Origin: GH45 sp046704385
GTDB taxonomy: Bacteria; Bacteroidota; Bacteroidia; Bacteroidales; SZUA-534
Assembly: GCA_046704385.1 (NCBI GenBank)
Contig: JBJKSB010000071.1
Span: 42,001-106,000, forward strand
DNA: 64,000 nucleotides
Direction: 5' to 3'
Shown: positions 1 through 8,115 of the stretch, one piece after another
Position numbering within the stretch: the first letter of the stretch is position 1
Layout of the letters: each line of letters opens with the position of its first letter
The notes under the pieces: generated by a model
The model's database searches: none
What the model was told of the DNA's origin: nothing
Seen by the model: only the letters and a program-made list of their open reading frames with translations
Translations under genes and position numbers: made by a program

Positions 1-496
1 GATTGCCACTTTCAGTATTATTCGAGTCAAGAACAATTAATCCTTTCCTGCTGCCAAAAAGTATATCGCCGTTTTTAAGCTGGTAAATACAATTTATATA
101 ATCATCTGAAATTGATTTGGGATTATTATTATCGTGTGTATATGATATAAATTCATCTTTATCTTTATCATATATATTAATGCCGCCGCCATAAGTCCCA
201 ATCCACAATTTCCCATGGTTGTCTTCAAAAATAGATTGTATAAAATTATTAGAGATGCAATTAAGGATATCTGAATTTTTTCGGTAAACAGTAATATTGT
301 AACCGTCGAACTTATTTAAACCATCAAGTGTTCCTATCCAGATAAAACCGTCGCTGTCCTGGCAAATGGAATTTACTTCGCTTTGCGATAGTCCCTGGTT
401 TCTTGATATTTTATCAAATCGAAGATCGGTTTGTTGTCCGTTACTAACAGGAATTTGAATAATTATTATAATTATTAGTATGAAAATCTGCCTCAT
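1..496 (-). CDS. Sensor with two-component regulator propeller repeats (N-terminal part, probably a hybrid two-component regulator)
   Basis: This is a partial gene that starts at ATG 496-494 and runs off the left edge; about 165 residues are visible. They begin with a hydrophobic signal segment (MRQIFILIIIIIIQIPVS) followed by propeller blades with the typical pattern: GLSQSEVNSICQDSDGFIWIG, then a second blade with DNHGKLWIGTYGGG, then a third with NGDILFGSRKGL. Such blades form the periplasmic sensor of Bacteroidota hybrid two-component systems, which bind a glycan fragment and activate the adjacent susCD operon. The gene diverges from the susC operon, and four 21-bp-spaced repeats lie between them, as expected for an AraC-type output domain. 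The kinase and DNA-binding parts lie outside the window, so a plain histidine kinase or an unrelated propeller protein is not excluded. Confidence 0.75.
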   Translation of the reverse strand, partial: MRQIFILIIIIIIQIPVSNGQQTDLRFDKISRNQGLSQSEVNSICQDSDGFIWIGTLDGLNKFDGYNITVYRKNSDILNCISNNFIQSIFEDNHGKLWIGTYGGGINIYDKDKDEFISYTHDNNNPKSISDDYINCIYQLKNGDILFGSRKGLIVLDSNNTESGN

Positions 497-561
497 GCTT
501 TCAATCCATTTTTTAATTGCCCTCTTAAAAATATATATTATAAACTAAAAAAAAATGTAAT

Positions 562-645
562 GGTACAGAATTTAAAGAAGTTGTTACCAGCCTTAAACAA
601 ATAGTAACCTGAATTAAAAAACATGTTACATAATTTAAAGCCTTT
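562..645 (+). promoter_or_regulatory. Four 21-bp-phased imperfect repeats, probable operator of the susC operon
   Basis: Four units begin at 562, 583, 604 and 625, exactly 21 bp apart: GGTACAGAATTTAAAG, GTTACCAGCCTTAAAC, GTAACCTGAATTAAAA and GTTACATAATTTAAAG. Eight of 16 positions (G1, A4, C5, T11, T12, A13, A14, A15) are identical in all four. A two-helical-turn period is what AraC-family domains bound to direct repeats use. The array sits between the divergent propeller sensor and susC. The role is inferred; the repeat is seen directly. Confidence 0.6.
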
Positions 646-711
646 GCCTGGCTTCATTTATATTTTTAACTCAAGAAAATTGAACAGCAATTAGCATTTA
701 AATTAAACAGC

Positions 712-825
712 ATGAAAGTTATTTTGGGTTTGCGCAAAAAAATCAAAACATCTAAAATACAGATCCTGGCATTACTATTAATTATAGTCTGTATTTTACT
801 GCTCTATTTATTAATATTGGATTAA
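712..825 (+). CDS. Small single-span membrane peptide (37 aa), hypothetical
   Basis: An ATG at 712 opens a 37-codon frame ending in TAA at 823-825. The peptide has a basic N-terminus (MKVILGLRKKIKTSKIQ) and then one long hydrophobic stretch ending YLLILD, so it would span the membrane once with the basic end in the cytoplasm. It lies downstream of the 21-bp repeats and 34 bp before susC, so it would be the first frame of the susC transcript. No Shine-Dalgarno is visible, which is common here. It could be a leader peptide, a genuine small membrane protein, or a chance frame in an AT-rich leader. Confidence 0.35.
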   Translation: MKVILGLRKKIKTSKIQILALLLIIVCILLLYLLILD

Positions 826-859
826 ACTGAAAAAAATAGAATATAATACACATTTAATT

Positions 860-3853
860 ATGAAGCTGAAATTACTAAGAAACTTTTTACCACTGGTTTC
901 TATTATAACTTTAACAATAGCACAGGCATTTGGACAAGGTTTGATGGTAACGGGGAAAGTGGTAGATAATACCGGGGTCCCGATTCCCGGGGCGGGCATT
1001 ATTATTAAGGGGACTTCAACAGGAACTACCTCAGATATAGACGGTATGTTTTCACTCAAAACAAATTCGGAAAACGATACGCTGATGGTATCTTTTATCG
1101 GTTTTGAAAATCAGCAAATTGCTTTAAAAGGGCAAAGCCGGGTAACTTTTAAACTGGTTCCTGAAATACTTGATTTAAATGAGGTTGTTGTTATGGCTTA
1201 TTCTGATAAAAAGAAGACAGAAATTTCAAGTGCCGTAGTTTCCTTAAAAAGTGATGATATTAATAAGGTAACTACCAACAATGTTGAAGATATGCTGGTA
1301 GGTAAAGTGGCTGGGGTTCAGATTGAGAATACCAGCGGCCAGCCCGGGCAGGTTAGCGATATCAGAATTAGGGGAGTGGGTTCTGTTTTTTCATCACAAA
1401 AACCCCTGGTTGTTGTCGATGGAATAATTGGCGGCTCCTATGACCCAAACGATATTGAAAATATCTCTATACTTAAGGATGCGGGAGCAACCGGCCTATA
1501 CGGTTCAAGAGCTGCGGCGGGTGTTATTTTGATTACCACAAAAAGCGGCGCTTTTGATAAATCAAACATAACAATAAAAGTAAAGAGGGGCATCAATACA
1601 CCCGAATTTGGAAAATTTCAGGTGATGAATAGTAAGGAGTTGTACAATTATCAAAAATCGGTTTACCCTTCTGCTCTTTTTTCAGTTATCCGTCCAAAGA
1701 CTTTATTAAAGCAAGACTTTAACTGGATAGAGAATACCTATAAACCATCGGACTATACCAATGCCTATCTTTCATTAGCAGGTGGAAAGAACAAAACAAA
1801 TTACTTTCTGTCATTTGATTATGTTGATGATAACGGTACTTTAATAGGTACCAGTTATAAGAAAATGAGCCTTCTTTCCAAAGTAAAATACTACTTTACC
1901 GATCGCTTTTCGGTAACAACAAATTTTACTACGCAATATAATTATTCACGGTATCCGCACTGGACCTTATCGCAGGGAGCATTTAGACTGATGCCATGGG
2001 ATTCACCGTATGATTCGAACGGAGATTTGGTTTATGATATTAAGGATGCCGGATGGTATTCCAATGTTACCAATAATCCTTATCATTCATTACAATACAA
2101 TAAATATGATACATATGGACTTAGTTCATCACAAAGTGCAACCTTTAATTATACTGTTAATGATTGGCTGAAAATTGAATCAAGAACTTCCACTTCGTTT
2201 TTCAATAGTAAATATGAAGAGATTGAATCCCCGTTGTCATACGAAGGAGCCGCTGTTAACGGAAGAATATTTAATGATATTGATTTTGGTTATTCATACG
2301 GAAATACCAGTTTAGTTAAGTTCGATAAGTCATTTCATAAGCATAGTATTAGTGGTTTGGCCGGCGTAGAGGGAGGAAAATTTGTGAGCGAACTAAATTA
2401 CGGTGGAAATGGAACAGGTGTTTTAGCCGGACAGGAAGTACTTGGAGTTGCCGGATCAATTGAAAAAGCAGTGGGAACAAAAGCCGAAGTAGCAACATTT
2501 TCAGTGCTTTCGCAGATCAATTATGATTATGCTAAAAAATACTTTATCACCTTTTCAGCGAGAAGAGACGGTTCTTCTAAGTTTTCACCCAGAACCAAAT
2601 ATGCTAATTTCTATACGGTTTCCGGTTCGTGGTTAGTAAGTAGCGAAGAGTTTATGAATGCTATACCCAGCATAAATTATCTTAAATTAAGGTCGAGTTA
2701 TGGTGCGGTTGGAAACGAAACATTCCCTGCAGACGATTATTATCCTTATTTTCCTTCGTATTCAAGCGGTGAGGTTTATAATCACGAAACAGCCTATTAT
2801 CCTTCAAATGTTGGAAACTATAATTTAACCTGGGAAACATCGTATCCTTATAATGCCGGTTTTGATATCGGGGTGTTTAAAAAAGTGGAAATTAACATCG
2901 ATTACTATAATACACATACCAAGAACCTGCTATTCCGCGATCCATTGCCAAGTTCGCAAGGTTTTGATTTTCAGTGGAAAAATGTGGGCGAAATCTTAAA
3001 TACAGGTATCGAAGCCGCTATTAATGGAACCGTTTTAAAAACAAAAGATTTTTCATGGGATGTTAATTTTAATATCTCAGCCAATCATAATGAATTGGTA
3101 AAATTATCGGATAAAGAAAGTGTTAAAAACATAGTGGTTACTGCTTCCACAATGCGGCAGATTCTTGAACCGGGAGCATCAGCATTTAACTGGTACATGC
3201 CCAAATGGTTAGGTGTTGATCCGGACAACGGCAAACCCGTATGGGAGAAAATCGTTTATGACGAGAGCGGGGTTGAAACCGGAAGAGAAAAGACTTCAGT
3301 TTATAACGAAGCAACCTTTCAATCAACTGGCTCACCATTCCCGAAATTTATGGGAGGTTTTGGAACCGTTTTAAATTATAAAGGTATTTCACTTTCAGGA
3401 ATATTCTCTTATGTGTATGGTAACCGGGTTTATAACTATACACGCCAGGAGCTTGACAATGATGGTGCAAACCTGAATATCAATTCATTTAAGCTTCAGG
3501 ATGGTATGTCGCGTTGGGAAAAACCAGGAGATATTGCAACGCATCCACAGCCCATATTGGGCGGAAATAATAATGCAAATGAATACTCGTCAAGATACCT
3601 TGAAGACGGTAGTTATCTGAGGTTAAGAAATGTAACGCTTAGCTGTAATTTATCAAAATCAATAGTTGAAAAAGCAAAGCTGGGTTCTGTAAAAATTAAT
3701 TTGTCGGCAGATAACCTGTTAACCTGGACTAAATTTTCGGGTATGGATCCCGATGTGCCATTATTCCCAAGCAGCTGGCTGTTACCAGGGGTTTCATCTT
3801 TTAAATATCCTATTAGCAAACAGTTTATTGTAGGTGTTGAAGTTAGTTTTTAA
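860..3853 (+). CDS. SusC/RagA-family TonB-dependent outer-membrane transporter
   Basis: This 997-residue protein is the beta-barrel importer of a SusCD pair and moves glycan oligosaccharides across the outer membrane using TonB energy. In order it shows a signal peptide (about residues 1-25, ending AFGQ), a carboxypeptidase-D-like regulatory domain (about 28-110, with GTSTGTTSDIDGMFSL), a plug domain (about 115-225, with VEDMLVGKVAGVQI, IRIRGVGS and PLVVVDG), and a long barrel ending in the aromatic terminus VGVEVSF. The length is normal for the family. The start is the first ATG after the leader. susD follows 18 bp downstream. The presumed operator at 562-645 and the divergent sensor suggest glycan-induced expression. 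Family assignment is firm; the substrate is inferred only from neighbouring enzymes. Confidence 0.96.
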   Translation: MKLKLLRNFLPLVSIITLTIAQAFGQGLMVTGKVVDNTGVPIPGAGIIIKGTSTGTTSDIDGMFSLKTNSENDTLMVSFIGFENQQIALKGQSRVTFKLVPEILDLNEVVVMAYSDKKKTEISSAVVSLKSDDINKVTTNNVEDMLVGKVAGVQIENTSGQPGQVSDIRIRGVGSVFSSQKPLVVVDGIIGGSYDPNDIENISILKDAGATGLYGSRAAAGVILITTKSGAFDKSNITIKVKRGINTPEFGKFQVMNSKELYNYQKSVYPSALFSVIRPKTLLKQDFNWIENTYKPSDYTNAYLSLAGGKNKTNYFLSFDYVDDNGTLIGTSYKKMSLLSKVKYYFTDRFSVTTNFTTQYNYSRYPHWTLSQGAFRLMPWDSPYDSNGDLVYDIKDAGWYSNVTNNPYHSLQYNKYDTYGLSSSQSATFNYTVNDWLKIESRTSTSFFNSKYEEIESPLSYEGAAVNGRIFNDIDFGYSYGNTSLVKFDKSFHKHSISGLAGVEGGKFVSELNYGGNGTGVLAGQEVLGVAGSIEKAVGTKAEVATFSVLSQINYDYAKKYFITFSARRDGSSKFSPRTKYANFYTVSGSWLVSSEEFMNAIPSINYLKLRSSYGAVGNETFPADDYYPYFPSYSSGEVYNHETAYYPSNVGNYNLTWETSYPYNAGFDIGVFKKVEINIDYYNTHTKNLLFRDPLPSSQGFDFQWKNVGEILNTGIEAAINGTVLKTKDFSWDVNFNISANHNELVKLSDKESVKNIVVTASTMRQILEPGASAFNWYMPKWLGVDPDNGKPVWEKIVYDESGVETGREKTSVYNEATFQSTGSPFPKFMGGFGTVLNYKGISLSGIFSYVYGNRVYNYTRQELDNDGANLNINSFKLQDGMSRWEKPGDIATHPQPILGGNNNANEYSSRYLEDGSYLRLRNVTLSCNLSKSIVEKAKLGSVKINLSADNLLTWTKFSGMDPDVPLFPSSWLLPGVSSFKYPISKQFIVGVEVSF

Positions 3854-3871
3854 TCATAAATAAAACAGAAA

Positions 3872-5407
3872 ATGGAATTTTCAAAATTTAATAAAACGAT
3901 ACAGATGAAAGGGTTTTGGAAATATTTATATATCCCGTTATTTATACTCGTATTTAATAGTTGCGAACTCGATCTGGCACCGTATTCCGACATGACAGCT
4001 GAAACCCTGTCGGCAGACGAAAACGGCGTAAAGGGAATGGCTAATGGTTGTTTAATGATGATGAAGGAACAGTTGACCGATGATCCAAGAAATATTTATG
4101 TCAGGCATCTGAACCAATTAACGGAGTTTCCTTCCGACAATGTACTGATTGTTAAAAGTACCACCGATAATTTGTGGTATTCTTTTAACCGGCAGCATAT
4201 TCCAAGCCAGTTAAACACAACTTACCTGTGGTTTATAGGTTATAAAATTGTTTCTGAGGCCAATACCATTATTTCACAGGTTAAAATTGACCCGTCATCA
4301 AGCGATAACCTGAAGCAATACGTTGGCGAAGCTTATTTTTACCGTGCGATGATCTTCTTCGATATGGCCAGGATTTTTTCTTTTCCCCCTTCACAGGGAT
4401 CAGATAATAACGGTATTATTTTGCGTACCGGGGTTGGCGAAAGCGATGCAAAAGCCCGTGCCACGGTTGGAGAAACTTACAAACAAATTATTTCGGATCT
4501 TCATCAGGCAGCTGGCCTGATGACCATGCGCGAAGGTGGTATTTCAGAATCGAAAAAATATGCAAACAAATGGGCTGCGCTGGGACTGTTATCAAGAGCA
4601 TATCTTTTCACTGAACAGTATGATTCGGTTGTATATTATGCTGATAAGGTAATTAATGAAAGTCCTTTCAGGTTGGCTACCAGAGATGAATATATTTCTT
4701 CATTCTGGAATACTCCAGATTCTCCTGAAGCGATGTTTATTACTTATTATGCATCCGACGAAGACAAAGGTGATGCATCCTACGGTTCAATGTACAACGG
4801 TGATAGTAACGGAAAAGGATGGGGCGAAGTTTACCCTTCGGAGTCATTTCTTAACCTATTAACAAAATATCCTGAGGATATTCGCAGGGCATTAATTGAT
4901 ACGGTTTTAAATGCCGATGGTACAATTAATACCTATGTTGGAACCACTTTTAAAAGGATGTATATAAATAAATTTTCGTACCAGGAACCCAACAGGCCAA
5001 CGCTGAACTCTCCGGCATATATCAGGTTGTCGGAAATTTATCTGAACCGGGCTGAAGCCTTTGCTCATCTTTCACAAGATGCCAACGCGCTTGATGATGT
5101 TAATACCATCAGGGAAAGGGCAGGACTTTCTGGCGATGAACTTATCACCTCCGCTAACCTGACAAGCAGCCACGGATTTGCAACAGTTTTGGAGGCAGTG
5201 CTGGCAGAAAGACGACTTGAGTTGGCTTATGAAGGGCAACGAAGAGATGACCTGATGAGGAATAAAATTGATTTGGATCGGAGTTATCCATCCGCTCAAA
5301 ATATGAATGGCGAAACTGACATATATCCGTTTAACGGTCCACGACAAATCTATTACATCCCACTTAATGAAATGATATACAACGCAGCTTGTATCCAAAA
5401 TGAATAG
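3872..5407 (+). CDS. SusD/RagB-family glycan-binding lipoprotein
   Basis: This 511-residue surface lipoprotein caps the SusC barrel and binds the incoming oligosaccharide. The lipobox ends at Cys31 (LVFNSC). A second ATG at 3905 would give a compact signal peptide (MKGFWKYLYIPL...) with the cysteine at position 20 and may be the true start. TPR-like SusD helices follow, with the family signatures YFYRAMIFFDMAR, IRLSEIYLNRAEAF, NTIRERAGL and LAERRLELAYEGQRRDDLMR. The C-terminus has the usual IYYIPLNEM...N arrangement. It is immediately downstream of the SusC gene and surely co-transcribed with it. Confidence 0.95.
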   Translation: MEFSKFNKTIQMKGFWKYLYIPLFILVFNSCELDLAPYSDMTAETLSADENGVKGMANGCLMMMKEQLTDDPRNIYVRHLNQLTEFPSDNVLIVKSTTDNLWYSFNRQHIPSQLNTTYLWFIGYKIVSEANTIISQVKIDPSSSDNLKQYVGEAYFYRAMIFFDMARIFSFPPSQGSDNNGIILRTGVGESDAKARATVGETYKQIISDLHQAAGLMTMREGGISESKKYANKWAALGLLSRAYLFTEQYDSVVYYADKVINESPFRLATRDEYISSFWNTPDSPEAMFITYYASDEDKGDASYGSMYNGDSNGKGWGEVYPSESFLNLLTKYPEDIRRALIDTVLNADGTINTYVGTTFKRMYINKFSYQEPNRPTLNSPAYIRLSEIYLNRAEAFAHLSQDANALDDVNTIRERAGLSGDELITSANLTSSHGFATVLEAVLAERRLELAYEGQRRDDLMRNKIDLDRSYPSAQNMNGETDIYPFNGPRQIYYIPLNEMIYNAACIQNE

Positions 5408-5468
5408 GAGTTTAAATTATTTTAAACAGTATAAATTCCGGAATAAAATATTTACATAAGTTATTATA

Positions 5469-7046
5469 ATGCAATACAATAAGTTTAAATTCCTGCTAGG
5501 ATTTATAGTAATCCTATTAGCTCACGGTGTCTCATATTCATCAGTAAGATTAAAAGTTCCCATCGAAAATGGGGAATACTGGTGGATAGGAATAATTAAT
5601 CAGGGAAGCATTCAGCCATTAAAAAATGGTTATGAAGCTAATTTATATGCAAATCTTTACGGAAATCAGGCCCAGCCGCTTTTGCTGTCAAGCACAGGCA
5701 AAGTTATCTGGTCAGCTGAGCCATTTGAAATTAAAGTAAAAAACGATAGCATTGACCTGGTTAAACCATCGGGTGAGTTTATTTATAAAAAAGCGGCTTC
5801 AACTTTACGAGATGCCTATTTGTATGCCAGTAAAAATTTCTTTCCATCAACGGGTTCAACGCCAAATGAGTTGATGTTTAAAAGGCCTCAGTATAATACA
5901 TGGATTGAGCTTTTGTATAACCAGAATCAGGCCGACATTATGAAATATGCACGCTCAATTATAAAAAATAACCTGCCTCCCGGAGTAATTATGGTTGACG
6001 ATAACTGGCAGGAAGACTACGGAACATGGAGATTTAACTCCTTACGATTCCAAAACCCTGTTGCTATGATCGATTCGTTGCATAAAATGGGTTTTAAGGT
6101 AATGCTTTGGGTTTGTCCGTTTATTAGTCCTGACTCTTTTGAAGGCAGGGCACTGGAAGAAAAAAATGTCTTATTGAAAAACAATACTGGCGAAACCAAA
6201 ATTGTACGTTGGTGGAACGGCTACAGTGCTGTTCTCGATCTGTCAAATCCGGAAGCTGTAACCTGGTTTAAAGCTCAGCTTAATTTGCTGAAAAATAAAT
6301 ATGGAGTTGACGGATTTAAATTTGATGCCGGTGATCCGGAATATTATACTAATAGTACGTCATTCGCAAATATTGGTCCAAATCAGCAAACCGAATTGTT
6401 TGGAAAAATTGGGTTGGATTATGATTTTAACGAGTACCGGGCTACATGGAAAGCAGGAGGTCAACCTCTTGCAGAACGATTAAGAGATAAAGGACATAAC
6501 TGGGAAGACCTGCGCACATTGATTCCAAATATTCTTTTGCAGGGAATTATGGGATATCCTTATACGTGTCCTGATATGATTGGCGGAGGCGAGATGGGTT
6601 CATTTAAAGATTTAAAGAAGGTAGATCAGGATTTGATTGTACGTTCGGCACAATGCCATGTATTTATGCCGATGATGCAGTTTTCTGTAGCTCCCTGGCG
6701 GGTTTTGGATAACAAACACTTTCAGGCCGTAAAACAGGCGGTCGACTTAAGAATGCAATACACTGATTTAATTATAAATCTGGTAAAAAAATCAGCCCAA
6801 ACCGGCGAACCGGTTGTACGGTATATGGAATATGAATTTCCGGGTTGTCATTACGAAGAAATTGACGATCAGTTTATGCTGGGCGATAGTTTATTGGTTG
6901 CCCCGTTTCTTGACAGATCGGATACCCGACAGGTGGTTATACCTAAAGGTAAATGGTTGGATGATAGTGGAAAAACCATCAAAGGCCCTAAAACCATAAA
7001 AGTAAACAACGAGCTTAACAGGATTCCTTATTATAAGCGAATGTAA
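5469..7046 (+). CDS. Secreted GH31-like alpha-glycosidase
   Basis: This 525-residue protein has a signal peptide and a clan GH-D TIM barrel. The nucleophile motif DGFKFDAGDPE places the catalytic Asp at residue 286, and CPDMIGGGE offers Asp369 as the likely acid/base. IMVDDNWQEDYG and MLWVCPFISP are typical barrel strands of the family. It is shorter than classical GH31 alpha-glucosidases, and the motif layout recalls the MYORG/PsGal31A branch, for which alpha-galactosidase activity is known, so alpha-galactosidase is a reasonable guess. A signal peptide without a lipobox suggests a periplasmic location. It lies 61 bp after susD in the same operon. The exact specificity cannot be read from sequence. 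Confidence 0.85.
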   Translation: MQYNKFKFLLGFIVILLAHGVSYSSVRLKVPIENGEYWWIGIINQGSIQPLKNGYEANLYANLYGNQAQPLLLSSTGKVIWSAEPFEIKVKNDSIDLVKPSGEFIYKKAASTLRDAYLYASKNFFPSTGSTPNELMFKRPQYNTWIELLYNQNQADIMKYARSIIKNNLPPGVIMVDDNWQEDYGTWRFNSLRFQNPVAMIDSLHKMGFKVMLWVCPFISPDSFEGRALEEKNVLLKNNTGETKIVRWWNGYSAVLDLSNPEAVTWFKAQLNLLKNKYGVDGFKFDAGDPEYYTNSTSFANIGPNQQTELFGKIGLDYDFNEYRATWKAGGQPLAERLRDKGHNWEDLRTLIPNILLQGIMGYPYTCPDMIGGGEMGSFKDLKKVDQDLIVRSAQCHVFMPMMQFSVAPWRVLDNKHFQAVKQAVDLRMQYTDLIINLVKKSAQTGEPVVRYMEYEFPGCHYEEIDDQFMLGDSLLVAPFLDRSDTRQVVIPKGKWLDDSGKTIKGPKTIKVNNELNRIPYYKRM

Positions 7047-7120
7047 TACAATAAGTTGTAATGTAAAATAGAAACAAACAATTAAACCTTAGATGTATAT
7101 TAATTTTAAACTTTTAAATT

Positions 7121-8005
7121 ATGAAAAAAAATGAGTTAATCAAGAAGCAATTTTTATTCCTTGCTATTGGAATGCTTATCGCTTTTGTATCTTGTAAAAA
7201 AGACCCTGTACCTGTTGCAGATTTTACTTTTGAAGTAAATGACCTTACTGTAGCTTTTGAAAATTCTTCAACTGATGCTACTTCTTACGCCTGGGATTTT
7301 GGCGACGGTGAAACCGCAACAGATGAATCTCCATCTCATACATACAGTGACTATGGAACCTATACAGTTACATTGGAAGCTACCGGACCTGGCGGTACCA
7401 ACACTGTAAGTTATGATGTTGATATTGTTTCAAGCGAACCTGTTGTTGTTGACGGAAGCTTTGATGATTGGTCAGACGTGCCTGTACTTTACTCGTATCC
7501 TGACGGAGAAGGACGTACACTGCTTGAAGCCAAAGTTACCGATAGCGAAAACTTTCTGTACTTTTATATTAAAGGAACAGCCTCCATTGGTGAAGTTTTA
7601 CAGATTTATATTAATGCTGATAATGACACCGCCTCAGGCTGGGCTTATTGGAACTGGTTCAAATCGCCCGGAATTGAATATTTAATGGAAGCCGTTATTG
7701 TTCCGTTCCCCGATGGATCAGCCGATGCAGGTTCAGTACTTAAAACCGCCACCGGATCAGACAGCAACTGGCCATGGGAAGATTTTATTACGCAGCAGGC
7801 TATTTACCAGTCGTCTGATTATGTGGCCGATGGCTCCAATAAAGTAATTGAGTTTTCTTTATTGAAAGATATGTTTACAAAAACTCCACTTGCCGGAAGT
7901 ATCGGAATAGTTATAGCCAATAGCGACAATGCATGGGCTAATGTTGGAACCCTGCCTCCAAAAGAGACAGATACTGCACCTGCCATTTATACGATGAAGA
8001 ATTAA
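7121..8005 (+). CDS. PKD-domain lipoprotein, probable surface glycan-binding protein
   Basis: A 294-residue lipoprotein (lipobox AFVSC, Cys25, followed by KKDP) with a PKD domain at about residues 30-105 (YAWDFGDGETATDESP...HTY, GTYTVTLEA). A C-terminal domain of about 185 residues begins VVVDGSFDDWSDVP. Its position after susD matches that of SusE/SusF-type surface glycan-binding proteins, which are poorly conserved in sequence. The C-terminal domain resembles the module at about residues 570-700 of the next gene (TTDGSENDWNAIPP), so both proteins may recognise the same sugar. No catalytic motif is seen. Binding function is inferred from position and architecture. Confidence 0.7.
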   Translation: MKKNELIKKQFLFLAIGMLIAFVSCKKDPVPVADFTFEVNDLTVAFENSSTDATSYAWDFGDGETATDESPSHTYSDYGTYTVTLEATGPGGTNTVSYDVDIVSSEPVVVDGSFDDWSDVPVLYSYPDGEGRTLLEAKVTDSENFLYFYIKGTASIGEVLQIYINADNDTASGWAYWNWFKSPGIEYLMEAVIVPFPDGSADAGSVLKTATGSDSNWPWEDFITQQAIYQSSDYVADGSNKVIEFSLLKDMFTKTPLAGSIGIVIANSDNAWANVGTLPPKETDTAPAIYTMKN

Positions 8006-8040
8006 GTTTAGTGTAATAGGTTAAGAATAGTTTGTAAACC

Positions 8041-8078
8041 ATGTTTAGCGATGCTACAATGTATCGCTAAACATTTTC
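8041..8078 (+). terminator. Perfect 12-bp stem-loop between operon genes, possible attenuator
   Basis: ATGTTTAGCGAT (8041-8052) and ATCGCTAAACAT (8063-8074) form a perfect 12-bp stem with a 10-nt loop, followed by a short TTTT. The T-run is weak, and 41 bp downstream the next operon gene starts in the same direction, so partial termination or mRNA 3'-end protection of the susCD part is more likely than a full stop. Confidence 0.5.
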
Positions 8079-8115
8079 CACATTAATTTAAAATTATATT
8101 ACAGGAAGTCCTTAT

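Noticed and set aside
562..645. The four regular 21-bp repeats as a CRISPR array.
   Set aside because: Units are too short and too divergent, have no spacers, and lie in a promoter region without cas genes.
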